DNA from: CAG-791 sp045113775 | GTDB lineage: Bacteria; Bacillota; Clostridia; Lachnospirales; Lachnospiraceae | Assembly: GCA_045113775.1 (NCBI GenBank) | Contig: JBGUJH010000018.1 | Location: forward strand, 6,488 to 70,487 | Direction: 5' to 3' | DNA: 64,000 nucleotides | Part shown: positions 52,583 through 61,689 of the stretch, one piece after another | Position numbering within the stretch: the stretch's first letter is position 1 | How the letters are laid out: each line of letters opens with the position of its first letter | Program-made: the position numbers and the translations under genes | The notes under the pieces: model-generated | Told to the model about the DNA's origin: nothing | What the model saw: only the letters and a program-made list of their open reading frames with translations | Databases searched by the model: none

Positions 52583-54101
52583 ATGAAAAGACTGACAGCA
52601 CTGGCTCTTGCCGGCGTGCTGCTGCTATGCGTGGGTCGTATATACGGAGAATTTCTCCACACATTCTGACGCCGCTTACCTTGCGCACTATGTCAAGTCA
52701 AATGGCGAATATCTGTACTCGATTCCAATCTCGGAGCCGCACAATGCTGATGCGCTCGCAGGCGACGTGACGGCCTTTGTGTTCGACAAAATGGAGGAAG
52801 CCACGTGGACGGGCACTATTCATCATAAAGACGGGAGCGAAGAGGAGATCACTGTTCCGCTCATGGAGGATACCGAGACCGGCAAGACTGTTCTCGGCGA
52901 TGCAAAGCGCAAAATATTGTGCGCCGATTTTGCGGACTACAAGTTTAACAACACTCTGACGCCCAGGGCTTCGGAAGACGGCACCACCTGGAATGAAGAT
53001 GAGCTTATGATCTATTACAATTTCATTCGTGTTTGGGATTACTACAAGGAGATAGGCTGGACCGGACCGGATGATGACGGGACGCCTTCGCTCATTCTGA
53101 TGAATCTTGTGGATGAAAACGGAGAACCCATAGACAATGCCTATTACAAAGGACGTGAAAGGGGATTTCAGGTATTCGCATTCAATCCGGCAAGTTACGG
53201 AGACTGCACAGACGTGGTCGGACACGAATTCACCCATTGCGTCACCGGAACGACAATGACGACAAACCTGTACCTGAATGAGTACGGCGCGATCAACGAG
53301 GCAATGAGCGATATCATGGGCAACATCATCGAGATGACGATCGATGACAGACCGGAAGGTGCATGGATCCACGGTGAAAACTCACCCTCGGGATGGCGTT
53401 CCTTTAAAGATCCGAACCAGTACGAACAGCCGGGATATTTCTGGGATCAATACTATGTCCCGAATGTCGTCAAGGGCACGGACAATAACGACAACGGAGG
53501 CGTGCACACTAACTCTTCGCTCCTCAATGTCATTTCGTACAAATTAAGTGAAGCCGGAATGGACCCGGACGATCAGTGTTACTTCTGGATGAATGTTGCG
53601 CTCGCGATGACACCGCGCACAGATTTCGCGCAGATGGCGCAGATCCTGCCCTGGTGCATGAAATCCGCGGGCTATCCCCAGTATGAAGACGCGGTAAGAA
53701 AAGCATTAGAGGAGACAGGCTACTCGAATCGTGAGCTTCCCGATAATGCAGGGGAAGGAAAGGCATTCATCACATTTACGTACAGTGCGCCGGAAAAATA
53801 TCAGGACTATGATCCGGCCGTCATGCTGTACGATATTGATGACAGCGAGCATAGTATCCATACATGGCCGGAAGGCAGCACCGGACAGGTGGCAATTGTT
53901 GTGCCTGAGGGTAAGTACGTGATGACCCTCATACTCGAAAATGAAGAGGATAAAGAAAAAATCTATTATCTGTATTCAGAGGACGGCTGGGAATCATACG
54001 ACCGCGAAGGAATCGATGAGAAATTCGGAGATCTGGATCCGGAGAGTGTTATTGAAGCCGGATCAGGCGAGCGCAAGGAGTTGGATGCTCCGGAGTGGTA
54101 G
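52583..54101 (+). pseudogene. M4 (thermolysin-like) metallopeptidase with a frameshift near the N-terminus
   Basis: The ATG at 52583 follows AGGAGCAGGGAG and encodes a good signal-peptide start (MKRLTALALAGVLLLC), but that frame stops at 52669. The enzyme continues in another frame from about 52610 to 54101. In that frame the zinc motif is HEFTH (residues 206-210 counted from 52608), the third ligand fits E231 in GAINEAMSD, and VHTNSS gives the usual late His. The shift lies near a GCTGCTGCTAT microsatellite. It is either a recent frameshift or a sequencing error; otherwise the protease is complete (about 500 residues) and exported, with an extra C-terminal domain after residue 390. Confidence 0.8.
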
Positions 54102-54237
54102 GATTTGCCGTATGGATTACATGGCGCTTTCCCGAAACAATTCATTCTCACAACAATGGAAGGGAACAAAACTGTTTTGCGGCAGGAAATCCCTGCCGTG
54201 TGATCAGAGAGATAACTGATAAAGAAAGGATTATGCT

Positions 54238-54705
54238 ATGAAAAAAGTGATTATCTGCGCGGAAGCTTCAGCAGTGCACCTTAAAAAGGTGATCGTCGAT
54301 TTTCTTGCCAAAGAGGGATATGACTTTGTGGACGCCACATCCCGCGACGATCTCAGCTATATTGAGGCCGGATCTATCATCGGTGAGAACATCTCTAAGG
54401 GAGAGTATCAGTTCGGAATCGTCATGTGCGGATCCGGAATGGGCGTCAATCTGGTGGCCAACCGCTATTCAGGTGTTTACTGCGGACTGTGTGAGTCGCT
54501 GCACACCGCCAAGATGGCCCGCACGATCACAAATTGCAACGTGCTGGCGCTGGGCGGAAATATAGTAGCCTATGATCTCGCATGCCGCATGGTTAAAGCT
54601 TTCCTTGACACGGAATTCGGCGAGACATTCCCGGAGGAGGTCGTACCGGCACTGAAAAAGATGTTCGATGAAATGGACGAAGTGGACAAGAAGACGCACG
54701 GGTGA
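54238..54705 (+). CDS. RpiB/LacA/LacB-family sugar-phosphate isomerase
   Basis: A 155-residue protein of the RpiB/LacAB family. The catalytic-Cys motif appears as MCGSGMGVNL (family usual: CGTGxG) and the NCNVLALGG strand is kept. The N-terminus reads CAEASAVHLK where ribose-5-phosphate isomerases usually have a DHAG-type motif, so the substrate may be another aldose or ketose phosphate. AAGGA precedes the ATG. Single gene between the protease and the S41-like lipoprotein. Confidence 0.85.
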   Translation: MKKVIICAEASAVHLKKVIVDFLAKEGYDFVDATSRDDLSYIEAGSIIGENISKGEYQFGIVMCGSGMGVNLVANRYSGVYCGLCESLHTAKMARTITNCNVLALGGNIVAYDLACRMVKAFLDTEFGETFPEEVVPALKKMFDEMDEVDKKTHG

Positions 54706-54762
54706 TTTTGGATTTGACGTACATGTATAGACAAAAATACGCAATACCGTCAAGGAGAATAG

Positions 54763-56823
54763 ATGGAAACGGAAAAGAAAGCTAATAATACAATGCAAGT
54801 AGAATTGACGAAGAGGTCCCTTCTCCGTACATCAGGAAAGTGTTTTGTTCTGGCATCAATCACAGCCATTCTGGGAATGCTGCTGCTGACTGGCTGCGCT
54901 TCTGCGACTCCGCAGACAGAGCAGCAAGGCCAGCCGGAGGCGCAGACAGAACAGCAAGGCCAAACGGTAGAACAGGCAGAGCAGCAAGCCCAACCGGAAG
55001 CGCAGGAAGGCGGTTCAATTTCTTATACAGAGAAGGAAGTTCCGATCTTCAAAGATGCCGACACCGGTGAGACCGTTGGTCTCCGGTTCTATGAGGACCA
55101 GCCGAATGTCGCTTACATCAATATAGCCGATTATTATCACCTGTTTTTCCCGGACAAGGAGATGACTGTTCAGGAAAGCGGGACGGATACGGATGTCTAT
55201 ACTGTTGTAAATGCCACAGGATCCGCGACAGTGGATACGGCAGAGGAGACCATTTCCTCAGAAGATATGGCTGCTTTCACAAATGTGATGATACTGACGC
55301 AGGAAGGTATGGACAACGTATATTTGGACGGCGCGCCTTATGTGAGGGTCGAAGACACACAATATACGCCGGAGAAAAGCCTTGTGACATACGACCTGAG
55401 TGAATATCAGATCGATATTCGCGCGGACGACAAGGGACTGTATCTGCCGATTGCTACACTTTGTGATATGTACTCGGATCTGGTATATCACTCTGCGTTT
55501 TATGATGGGACGAAGGTATACGTTGAGGATACGAATGAGGACAATGCGCCTTACATGACAGATCCTGACTATGAGAATAACAATTACACGGCTGTTCAGA
55601 GACCGGCAGACCTTGCGGACTTTACGTACAGGGAGCTGTGTTTTGCCATCGATCATTTCTACGGACTTCCGGGACGCTGTGTGCTGAACGATGCAGTGGC
55701 GGAGAAGGGACTGGATCGAGCGCTCACGGATTTTGGGCCGGCCGGCGAAGAAACGAAACGGCTGATCCGGTCCACCGATATGGGCGAATATCTGGCGGGC
55801 ATGAATTATCTCAACTACTTCTTTTATGACGGAGGACATACATTTATCTTTCCCGGATATATGGGTGAATCCCTGATGTCTGAAGAGCTGAAAGAGCGTT
55901 ATACGGCGGTCAGAAATGACCACAGCGAGCTCGAAGAGCTGTACAAAGGCGCATTGCTGGAATTCTCCTCCCTGTCTGAAGAAAATAGTGGCAAAAAAGC
56001 GCTGAGAGACGCCGCTTACGGCAAGGACGTCACTTATGTGAAGCGGGGCGACACCGCTGTCTGTGTATTTGACACATTCAGCGCAGCGGATATCAATGCG
56101 ATGTCGGACTATCTGGCCGGAAAGACAACAGAACTTCCTGTCAATGGAGGCGATCCTATCGCGATCTTTCTGGATGCGCTGAGGCAGGCGTCGGAAGACG
56201 AAGAAGTCCGCAACCTCGTGATCGATGTTTCCAATAATCTGGGCGGCTCGGCGGACATTGTGGCCGCGATGTCGGGTGTGATCCTGGGGGACAAGGGAAG
56301 CAGCATCACTTTCGACAGCGTATTCACGGGACAGAAGTGCCGGGAAATCTTCACAGTCGACAGAAACTTCGACGGAAAATTTGATGAGAAGGACAAGGAA
56401 GTGGATTACGGCCTTCGCTTCGGTATTCTGATCAGCAGAGAATCTTTTTCCGGGGGCAACCTTTTGCCGTTCACAATGAAAGACAACGGGGTCCTTGTGA
56501 TGGGAGAGAAGAGCCGGGGCGGCTCCTGCGCGGTGCAGAGAATGGCGACGGCGGACGGTTATCTGTTCTGGATCTCATCCGCCCGTTTTCGCATGACAGA
56601 TAAGAATGGCAGCAACATTGACGGGGGCATTGAGCCGGACGTGGATCTGGTCGTAAAAAATGAGGACGGAAGCAACAAAACGCTAAAAATGGAGGTTGAA
56701 TCCGCTCAATTATTCGGAGTCGGACCTCAGACCGAAACAACAACGATAGAAATGAATGACTACTCAGAGTTCTATAATATAGACAGGCTGAGTGAGGAGA
56801 TGAACGCATTTTACGGCGAATGA
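54763..56823 (+). CDS. S41-like (C-terminal-processing) peptidase lipoprotein
   Basis: A 686-residue exported lipoprotein. A membrane signal around residues 28-45 ends in lipobox LLTGC, then follows a repetitive Gln/Glu-rich linker (PEAQTEQQGQ-like units) to about residue 80. The C-terminal third resembles the S41 fold: LVIDVSNNLGGSADIV, then SRESFSGGNLLP with the candidate nucleophile Ser, and MGEKSRGGSC. No PDZ domain is obvious. Residues 85-280 are unrecognised and may bind substrate or peptidoglycan. AAGGAG precedes the ATG. Function unknown beyond probable extracellular proteolysis. Confidence 0.8.
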   Translation: METEKKANNTMQVELTKRSLLRTSGKCFVLASITAILGMLLLTGCASATPQTEQQGQPEAQTEQQGQTVEQAEQQAQPEAQEGGSISYTEKEVPIFKDADTGETVGLRFYEDQPNVAYINIADYYHLFFPDKEMTVQESGTDTDVYTVVNATGSATVDTAEETISSEDMAAFTNVMILTQEGMDNVYLDGAPYVRVEDTQYTPEKSLVTYDLSEYQIDIRADDKGLYLPIATLCDMYSDLVYHSAFYDGTKVYVEDTNEDNAPYMTDPDYENNNYTAVQRPADLADFTYRELCFAIDHFYGLPGRCVLNDAVAEKGLDRALTDFGPAGEETKRLIRSTDMGEYLAGMNYLNYFFYDGGHTFIFPGYMGESLMSEELKERYTAVRNDHSELEELYKGALLEFSSLSEENSGKKALRDAAYGKDVTYVKRGDTAVCVFDTFSAADINAMSDYLAGKTTELPVNGGDPIAIFLDALRQASEDEEVRNLVIDVSNNLGGSADIVAAMSGVILGDKGSSITFDSVFTGQKCREIFTVDRNFDGKFDEKDKEVDYGLRFGILISRESFSGGNLLPFTMKDNGVLVMGEKSRGGSCAVQRMATADGYLFWISSARFRMTDKNGSNIDGGIEPDVDLVVKNEDGSNKTLKMEVESAQLFGVGPQTETTTIEMNDYSEFYNIDRLSEEMNAFYGE

Positions 56824-56864
56824 GGCGGACCGTATAGGCAATTGATGTATATGAGGTAATTAAG

Positions 56865-57605
56865 GTGAAACTGTTCATGACCAGCAGCCCCATGGGCGCA
56901 TACAGAAGTACTAAGGCTCCGTCTTTCAAAGGGCTGAATCCGGCCAACGGCATGGTGGAAGAGCTGAAGTCCTATTGGAGAGAGGACTCACGGTGTCTTC
57001 TCATCTCGGCGTTTCCGGACAAATTTGATCTGAACGACGGGATGAGAGGAGATTTCGAGAGGATTTTCAGAGAGACCGGCCTGTCAGTGAAATGCATGGA
57101 TCTGTGCGACCGGCGCGGCGGAAGAGCCGTTATTTATCAGCTGTCTCACTACGATATGGTAATCCTCGGAGGCGGGCACGTGCCGACGGAGAAAGCCTTT
57201 TTTGACGAGATCGGATTGCGCGAAGCCCTTCAAGGATGGGACGGTATTGTGATGGGGATCAGCGCGGGCAGCATGAACTGCGCCGATGTGGTCTACGCGC
57301 AGCCGGAGATGCCCGGTGAGGCTGTGGACCCGTCCTATCAGAAGTTCATCCGGGGACTGGGACTTACAGATGTCAATGTTTTGCCGCACTATCAGGCGGT
57401 GAAGGACGACTATGTCGACGGAATGAGGCTCATGGAGGATATTACATATCCGGACAGTATCGGCAGGGTTTTCTATGCAATCGTGGACGGCAGTTATGTA
57501 CTGCAGACTGAGGACAGGAAGGAGATCCGCGGCGAGGCGTATAGGATCGCGGACGGGAAAATTAAGAAAATCTGTGAGGCGGAAAACGTGTTTTTGCTTG
57601 ACTGA
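56865..57605 (+). CDS. Peptidase family S51 (dipeptidase E-like)
   Basis: A 246-residue class-I-glutamine-amidotransferase-like hydrolase of the S51 family (alpha-aspartyl dipeptidase or cyanophycinase-like). The nucleophile Ser is in GISAGSMN (near residue 131), preceded by GGGHVPTE; a late HYQ motif may provide the His. It starts with GTG, with GAGG nine bases before. It begins 41 bases after the S41-like gene and may be cotranscribed with it, suggesting peptide turnover. Confidence 0.88.
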   Translation: MKLFMTSSPMGAYRSTKAPSFKGLNPANGMVEELKSYWREDSRCLLISAFPDKFDLNDGMRGDFERIFRETGLSVKCMDLCDRRGGRAVIYQLSHYDMVILGGGHVPTEKAFFDEIGLREALQGWDGIVMGISAGSMNCADVVYAQPEMPGEAVDPSYQKFIRGLGLTDVNVLPHYQAVKDDYVDGMRLMEDITYPDSIGRVFYAIVDGSYVLQTEDRKEIRGEAYRIADGKIKKICEAENVFLLD

Positions 57606-57749
57606 AAGGGACTGAAAAAGTCAAAAAAGGACCAACCTTCGTACAAAACTTTCCTTCTCTTTTCCTCGATTTAAAACTAAAATTGCACTTGCAACTTGAG
57701 AAAAGGCAGGGTCCTGAAAGAGATCCTGAAACACAAGGAGGTAAATAAA

Positions 57750-57941
57750 ATGACAGCAGCAAGTGCATTAAAATATTATGAAGCGAAGAGTATGGCAAAA
57801 CAGCCCCGTAATCTCGGCCAGAGATTCATGAAGTACCTGAACGACAACGTGATCTATTTTGCTTCTGCAAACGCGATCATGAGCGGTTCGGTCTACTCTT
57901 TCACAAAATATGTTCTTCCCGCGTTGCAGGAGAACAAGTAA
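57750..57941 (+). CDS. Small protein of 63 residues (unknown)
   Basis: A short gene with an excellent ribosome binding site (AAGGAGG seven bases before the ATG). The protein is basic at the N-terminus and mildly hydrophobic from about residue 30 to 55 (VIYFASANAIMSG, SFTKYVLPAL), so it may be membrane-associated. A terminator follows at 57993. I do not recognise the family. Confidence 0.65.
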   Translation: MTAASALKYYEAKSMAKQPRNLGQRFMKYLNDNVIYFASANAIMSGSVYSFTKYVLPALQENK

Positions 57942-57992
57942 ATCTTGGAAAAAGAAAATTTGACTTCAGATTAATTTCTGAAGAAAAAACAC

Positions 57993-58053
57993 ACCCCCGG
58001 CATGGGAATGGTACATTGAAATGATGCCTATTCACTTGCCGGGGTATTTTTTG
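57993..58053 (+). terminator. Rho-independent terminator
   Basis: ACCCCCGGC (57993) pairs with GCCGGGGT (58038) around a large loop, followed by a T run. Confidence 0.75.
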
Positions 58054-58213
58054 CTATGAAGCGGACATCGATACATTGTCTTTGTATTTTTGACTGCAAA
58101 ATGAGAAAATATAGTCAGTGGTAGCAGAAATGGTAACTCGCCTTTCTGAGACATATGAAACACATGCAACGTAATCAAAGCCGGACAAATGGAAAAGGCT
58201 GGAAAGGAAAGAT

Positions 58214-58669
58214 ATGTTAGAGACAGGAACAAAAGCACCGGAATTCACACTGCCGGACCAGAATGGTGAAATGAGAAGTCTTTCGGATTACAAGGGGAAG
58301 AAAGTAATCCTGTACTTCTACCCCAAGGACATGACCTCAGGCTGTACGAAACAGGCCTGCGCGTTCGGAGATCTGTATCCGCAGTTCAGGGAGAAAGGAG
58401 CAGTCGTTCTCGGAGTGAGCAAGGACAGCGTGGCGTCCCACAAGAAGTTTGAGGAGAAGTATGGTCTCCCCTTTACACTTCTTTCCGACCCGGACAAGGA
58501 AGTGATCCAGGCTTATGACGTCTGGAAAGAGAAGAAAAACTACGGCAAGGTCAGCATGGGCGTCGTCCGGACAACCTATCTGATCGATGAGAACGGCATT
58601 ATCGTAAAGGCTTTCGGCAAAGTGAAAGCAGCCGATAATCCGGCCCAGATGCTTAAAGAATTGGAATAA
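58214..58669 (+). CDS. bcp: Thioredoxin-dependent peroxiredoxin, Bcp type
   Basis: A 151-residue peroxiredoxin reducing hydrogen peroxide and organic peroxides. Peroxidatic C44 and resolving C49 (TSGCTKQACA) are five residues apart, as in atypical 2-Cys Bcp/PrxQ enzymes. GGAAAGGA precedes the ATG. It lies 16 bases before nagA, so the two are probably cotranscribed. Confidence 0.95.
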   Translation: MLETGTKAPEFTLPDQNGEMRSLSDYKGKKVILYFYPKDMTSGCTKQACAFGDLYPQFREKGAVVLGVSKDSVASHKKFEEKYGLPFTLLSDPDKEVIQAYDVWKEKKNYGKVSMGVVRTTYLIDENGIIVKAFGKVKAADNPAQMLKELE

Positions 58670-58685
58670 GAGGAACAGGCCGATC

Positions 58686-59855
58686 ATGATACTGCAGAGC
58701 AGAAGAGTATGGATCCTGAATGAATGGATGGAAGTGCAGATTGAATTCTCCGTTGAGACAGGGAAGATTGAAGGAATTCACCCGTATGGAGCGAAAACGG
58801 CGGATCTGGATTTTGGCGATCTGCGGGTCGTACCCGGATTTCTCGATGTGCATACACACGGGGCTTATGGGGTCGATACGAATGACGCCGAAGAGGAAGG
58901 TTTGAAAAACTGGCTGAAAAACATCGTCAGCGAGGGCGTGACCGGTATTCTCCCTACGACGATCACGCAGTCAGAAGAGGTGCTGACCAAGGCCCTGCAG
59001 AATGTCGCAAAAGTTGCACGGCAGCAGGATGAAGACCATGCGAGCGTGCCGGGGGCAGATATTCTGGGTATTCACTTTGAAGGACCGTATCTGAGCCGCA
59101 AATACAAGGGGGCACAGCCGGAAGAGTTCTGTGTCGCGTCGGATTTCGCTCAGTTCGAGCGGTATCTGGGAGCTTCTGACGGATTGATCCGCATTGTGAC
59201 TATGGCCTGCGAACTGGATGAGGGGTATGAGATGACGCGATTTCTGAATGGAAACGGAATCGTGGTATCTCTTGGCCACTCGTCGGCGACTTACGCCGAG
59301 GCTGCTATGGCTTTTGCGAACGGGGTACGAAGCGTGACGCATGTCTATAACGGCATGGCGCCATTTCATCACAGGGATCCCGGGATCCCCGGAGCTGCTT
59401 TACGCTTCCGGGATGTGTTCGGAGAGATCATCTGCGACGGACTTCATTCTGACTGGGCTGCAGTGAATGCTTTCTTTACATGCAAAGGACCGGATCACGG
59501 GGTGATGATCTCGGACGCGCTCCGATTTAAGGGGCTGCCCGCCGGAACGCGGATGCTGTTCGGCGGAAATCTCGTGGAACTTTACGAGGATGGCAGCGCG
59601 CATCTGGTTGGTTCGGGAACACTTGCCGGTTCCACGCTCAGGATTAATGAGGGGCTTAGAAATCTGGTCGAGAAAGCCGGTGTACCGTGGCAGACAGCTA
59701 TCAATTCGTGCACGATCAATCCCGCGCGGCTGATCGGTGTGGAGCGAGTTAAAGGCTCTCTTCAGACTGGGAAAGACGCTGATATGGTGGTCCTTGGGGA
59801 GGATTATTCTGTGGTAGAGACGTTTTGCCGGGGTGTTTCAAGGAGACTTTTCTGA
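58686..59855 (+). CDS. nagA: N-acetylglucosamine-6-phosphate deacetylase
   Basis: A 389-residue amidohydrolase that gives glucosamine 6-phosphate and acetate. Metal-site motifs are HTHG (H56, H58), HFEGPY, GHSSAT and the HVYNGM loop; ISDAL carries the catalytic Asp. Length is typical. GAGG lies upstream of the ATG. No nagB or PTS gene is adjacent. Confidence 0.93.
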   Translation: MILQSRRVWILNEWMEVQIEFSVETGKIEGIHPYGAKTADLDFGDLRVVPGFLDVHTHGAYGVDTNDAEEEGLKNWLKNIVSEGVTGILPTTITQSEEVLTKALQNVAKVARQQDEDHASVPGADILGIHFEGPYLSRKYKGAQPEEFCVASDFAQFERYLGASDGLIRIVTMACELDEGYEMTRFLNGNGIVVSLGHSSATYAEAAMAFANGVRSVTHVYNGMAPFHHRDPGIPGAALRFRDVFGEIICDGLHSDWAAVNAFFTCKGPDHGVMISDALRFKGLPAGTRMLFGGNLVELYEDGSAHLVGSGTLAGSTLRINEGLRNLVEKAGVPWQTAINSCTINPARLIGVERVKGSLQTGKDADMVVLGEDYSVVETFCRGVSRRLF

Positions 59856-60061
59856 CACATTCCAGCCGCATTCCTGCTGTTATCGGGTAACGCAGGGGTA
59901 CGCCCTGCCGGTCTCGCGGCCCTGTACCTTCTGGTGACTCGCGGTAAGGAGCTGCTCCAGCCGGAGCGGTTGGAACATAAGCTGTAAATTAGAGGTGCCG
60001 GCCTCCATGAGAATTTGCCTTTAGGGCTGAAAACTCTTTAAATCGACCTTGTTTCCGAACA

Positions 60062-60167
60062 AGTTGGACTGTAATCACAAAAAATGGGGAGATGGCCTCC
60101 ATTAGCCGGTGTTATCGGACCGGCTGATGGAGGCCATCTCCCTCATTTTCTATAATATGATCCAACT
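60062..60167. repeat. Palindromic MITE-like element, 106 bp
   Basis: Ends AGTTGGACT and GATCCAACT with a near-perfect internal palindrome through GGGAGATGGCCTCCAT and its complement. Same length and core as 38062-38167. Sequence on both sides (59965-60061 and 60168-60280) also carries TTGGA/TCCAA ends and GGCCTCCATG or CATGGGGGCC cores, suggesting a composite of related units in this 508-bp gene-free gap. Confidence 0.75.
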
Positions 60168-60363
60168 GTACAGAGAATTCGGGAAAAAGAGTCAGATTTG
60201 CAGTATTCCTGAAATTCCCATGGGGGCCGAAAACTCAACTCTAACCTGAATAGTCCAACAAGGCAGATTCAGGTAATCATTCATTCCAAGGACAGGGCTC
60301 CCTTCACGAATGCCAAGGGCGTATCAGAAGAAATGTCCCATTTCACATTGGAATAATTCCTTT

Positions 60364-61689
60364 TCAGTCCTTGCTCTCCACACGAACCCTTCCCTCATGA
60401 AGCTTTTCCGAGAAGAACTCCTTCACGGAGCATCCGGCGCGGCCGGAAGAAGCGCACGCGCAAGCGCAAGCGCAGCTGGAAGCGCATGCACAGCTGGAGG
60501 CGCAGGAAGAAGCGCATGAGGAAGCACAGGAAGAGCGGGGCCTGGAGCTTCCTGAACGGCGCGAGCCGCCGCTTGACCGGCGGGAGCTGCCTGAACGGCG
60601 TGATCCGCCTGAATGGACGACGGGAACAGTGATCACGTTCACGTTGATGTAGGTATTGGGGCTGCTTCCATATCGATAGGTTCCGGCTTTTCTGTAATTG
60701 TCGGGCTTTTCCAGATCCTTTTCTTCGACGATCTCCTTGCTCTTGATCATACTGCGGCCGCAATAGGGGCACTCGTCCTTGCCTTCTATGCGCCCGGCGC
60801 CGCAGCTGGGGCAGGTCTCATAGTATTCGATCTTGGTGCGGACGATCTTCTTTTCGGTGGCATTTTCAGTGGCGCTTCCGAAACCGAGTCCTTCGCCGAT
60901 CCAGCGGATGAACCGGACGATCGCGATGATGGGAAGCACAAAGAAGAAGATCAGCACGAACAGGCCGCCGATAATGGCAAACCAGTCGTCCTCCTCCTCT
61001 ACGTATCCGCCGCTTGTGCCTGAGCCGCCTCCGTCAGCCTGGCGGTCTTCAGAGAAAGCAAAGGCGTCGTTGGGATAGGCTACAGTGATCGTGTAGCGAT
61101 CACCCGCAGAGAGTGAGGCCGAGAAGACCAGGTAGCCGTTTTCCTGTATGCAGTCGGGCTGCCAGGCGCCGGCTTTGTCCGCGTTCCACTTAATAGTCAG
61201 GTCCTTGACTTCGATCCCGTCGAACCAGGCTGGCGTGTAGATGAAAGCCGTCTCCCCTTCCGCGAACCGGTCGATCTGGTACATGTGATCCTGGACAAAG
61301 GAGAACTCGAAGCTCACCACTTCATCCTCGTAATAGCTCTGGTCCAGATAGACGGCCAGGGTCGATCCCTTGTCTTCAATGCGGCTGATGGTGCTGCTCA
61401 GGGCTTTCACGTCGGAGTGGTTTTTATTGGGAACGCCGATATCCACCCATTCGAGAGGACCATAAGTCTGATCGTCCAGCACTTTCCAGTCAATGTGGTA
61501 GGTCATGAGCAGGGAGGCGTCCTCCTGCACGTCTACCGTGATAATAAAGTGCTCGATCTCATCAGTGGGCTCAGCGGCTCTGACAGTCATAGCGAACGGA
61601 GCGGTAAAGCCCAGTACCAGCGCAAGGAGAAGAGCTGTTATAAGCGATATTTTGGCAAAAGACAGTAAGCGTATCTTATTTGATCTCAT
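60364..61689 (-). CDS. Membrane protein with zinc ribbon and Cys-rich repetitive tail
   Basis: A 441-residue protein: signal peptide (about 1-30, ending VRA), an exported domain with DUF2207-like beginnings (about 31-215), a membrane span near 240-265 (FVLIFFFVLPIIAIV), a zinc ribbon (CPSCG and CPYCG) and an Arg/Ser/Gly region. It then has a tail with ten Cys in units such as ASSC and AC, ending in SGRAGCS. The ATG at 61689 overlaps the stop of the radical SAM gene by one base (TAATG), with GAGGAGG just upstream inside that gene, so translation is coupled. A modified Cys tail is an attractive but unproven idea. Confidence 0.78.
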   Translation of the reverse strand: MRSNKIRLLSFAKISLITALLLALVLGFTAPFAMTVRAAEPTDEIEHFIITVDVQEDASLLMTYHIDWKVLDDQTYGPLEWVDIGVPNKNHSDVKALSSTISRIEDKGSTLAVYLDQSYYEDEVVSFEFSFVQDHMYQIDRFAEGETAFIYTPAWFDGIEVKDLTIKWNADKAGAWQPDCIQENGYLVFSASLSAGDRYTITVAYPNDAFAFSEDRQADGGGSGTSGGYVEEEDDWFAIIGGLFVLIFFFVLPIIAIVRFIRWIGEGLGFGSATENATEKKIVRTKIEYYETCPSCGAGRIEGKDECPYCGRSMIKSKEIVEEKDLEKPDNYRKAGTYRYGSSPNTYINVNVITVPVVHSGGSRRSGSSRRSSGGSRRSGSSRPRSSCASSCASSCASSCACASSCACACACASSGRAGCSVKEFFSEKLHEGRVRVESKD

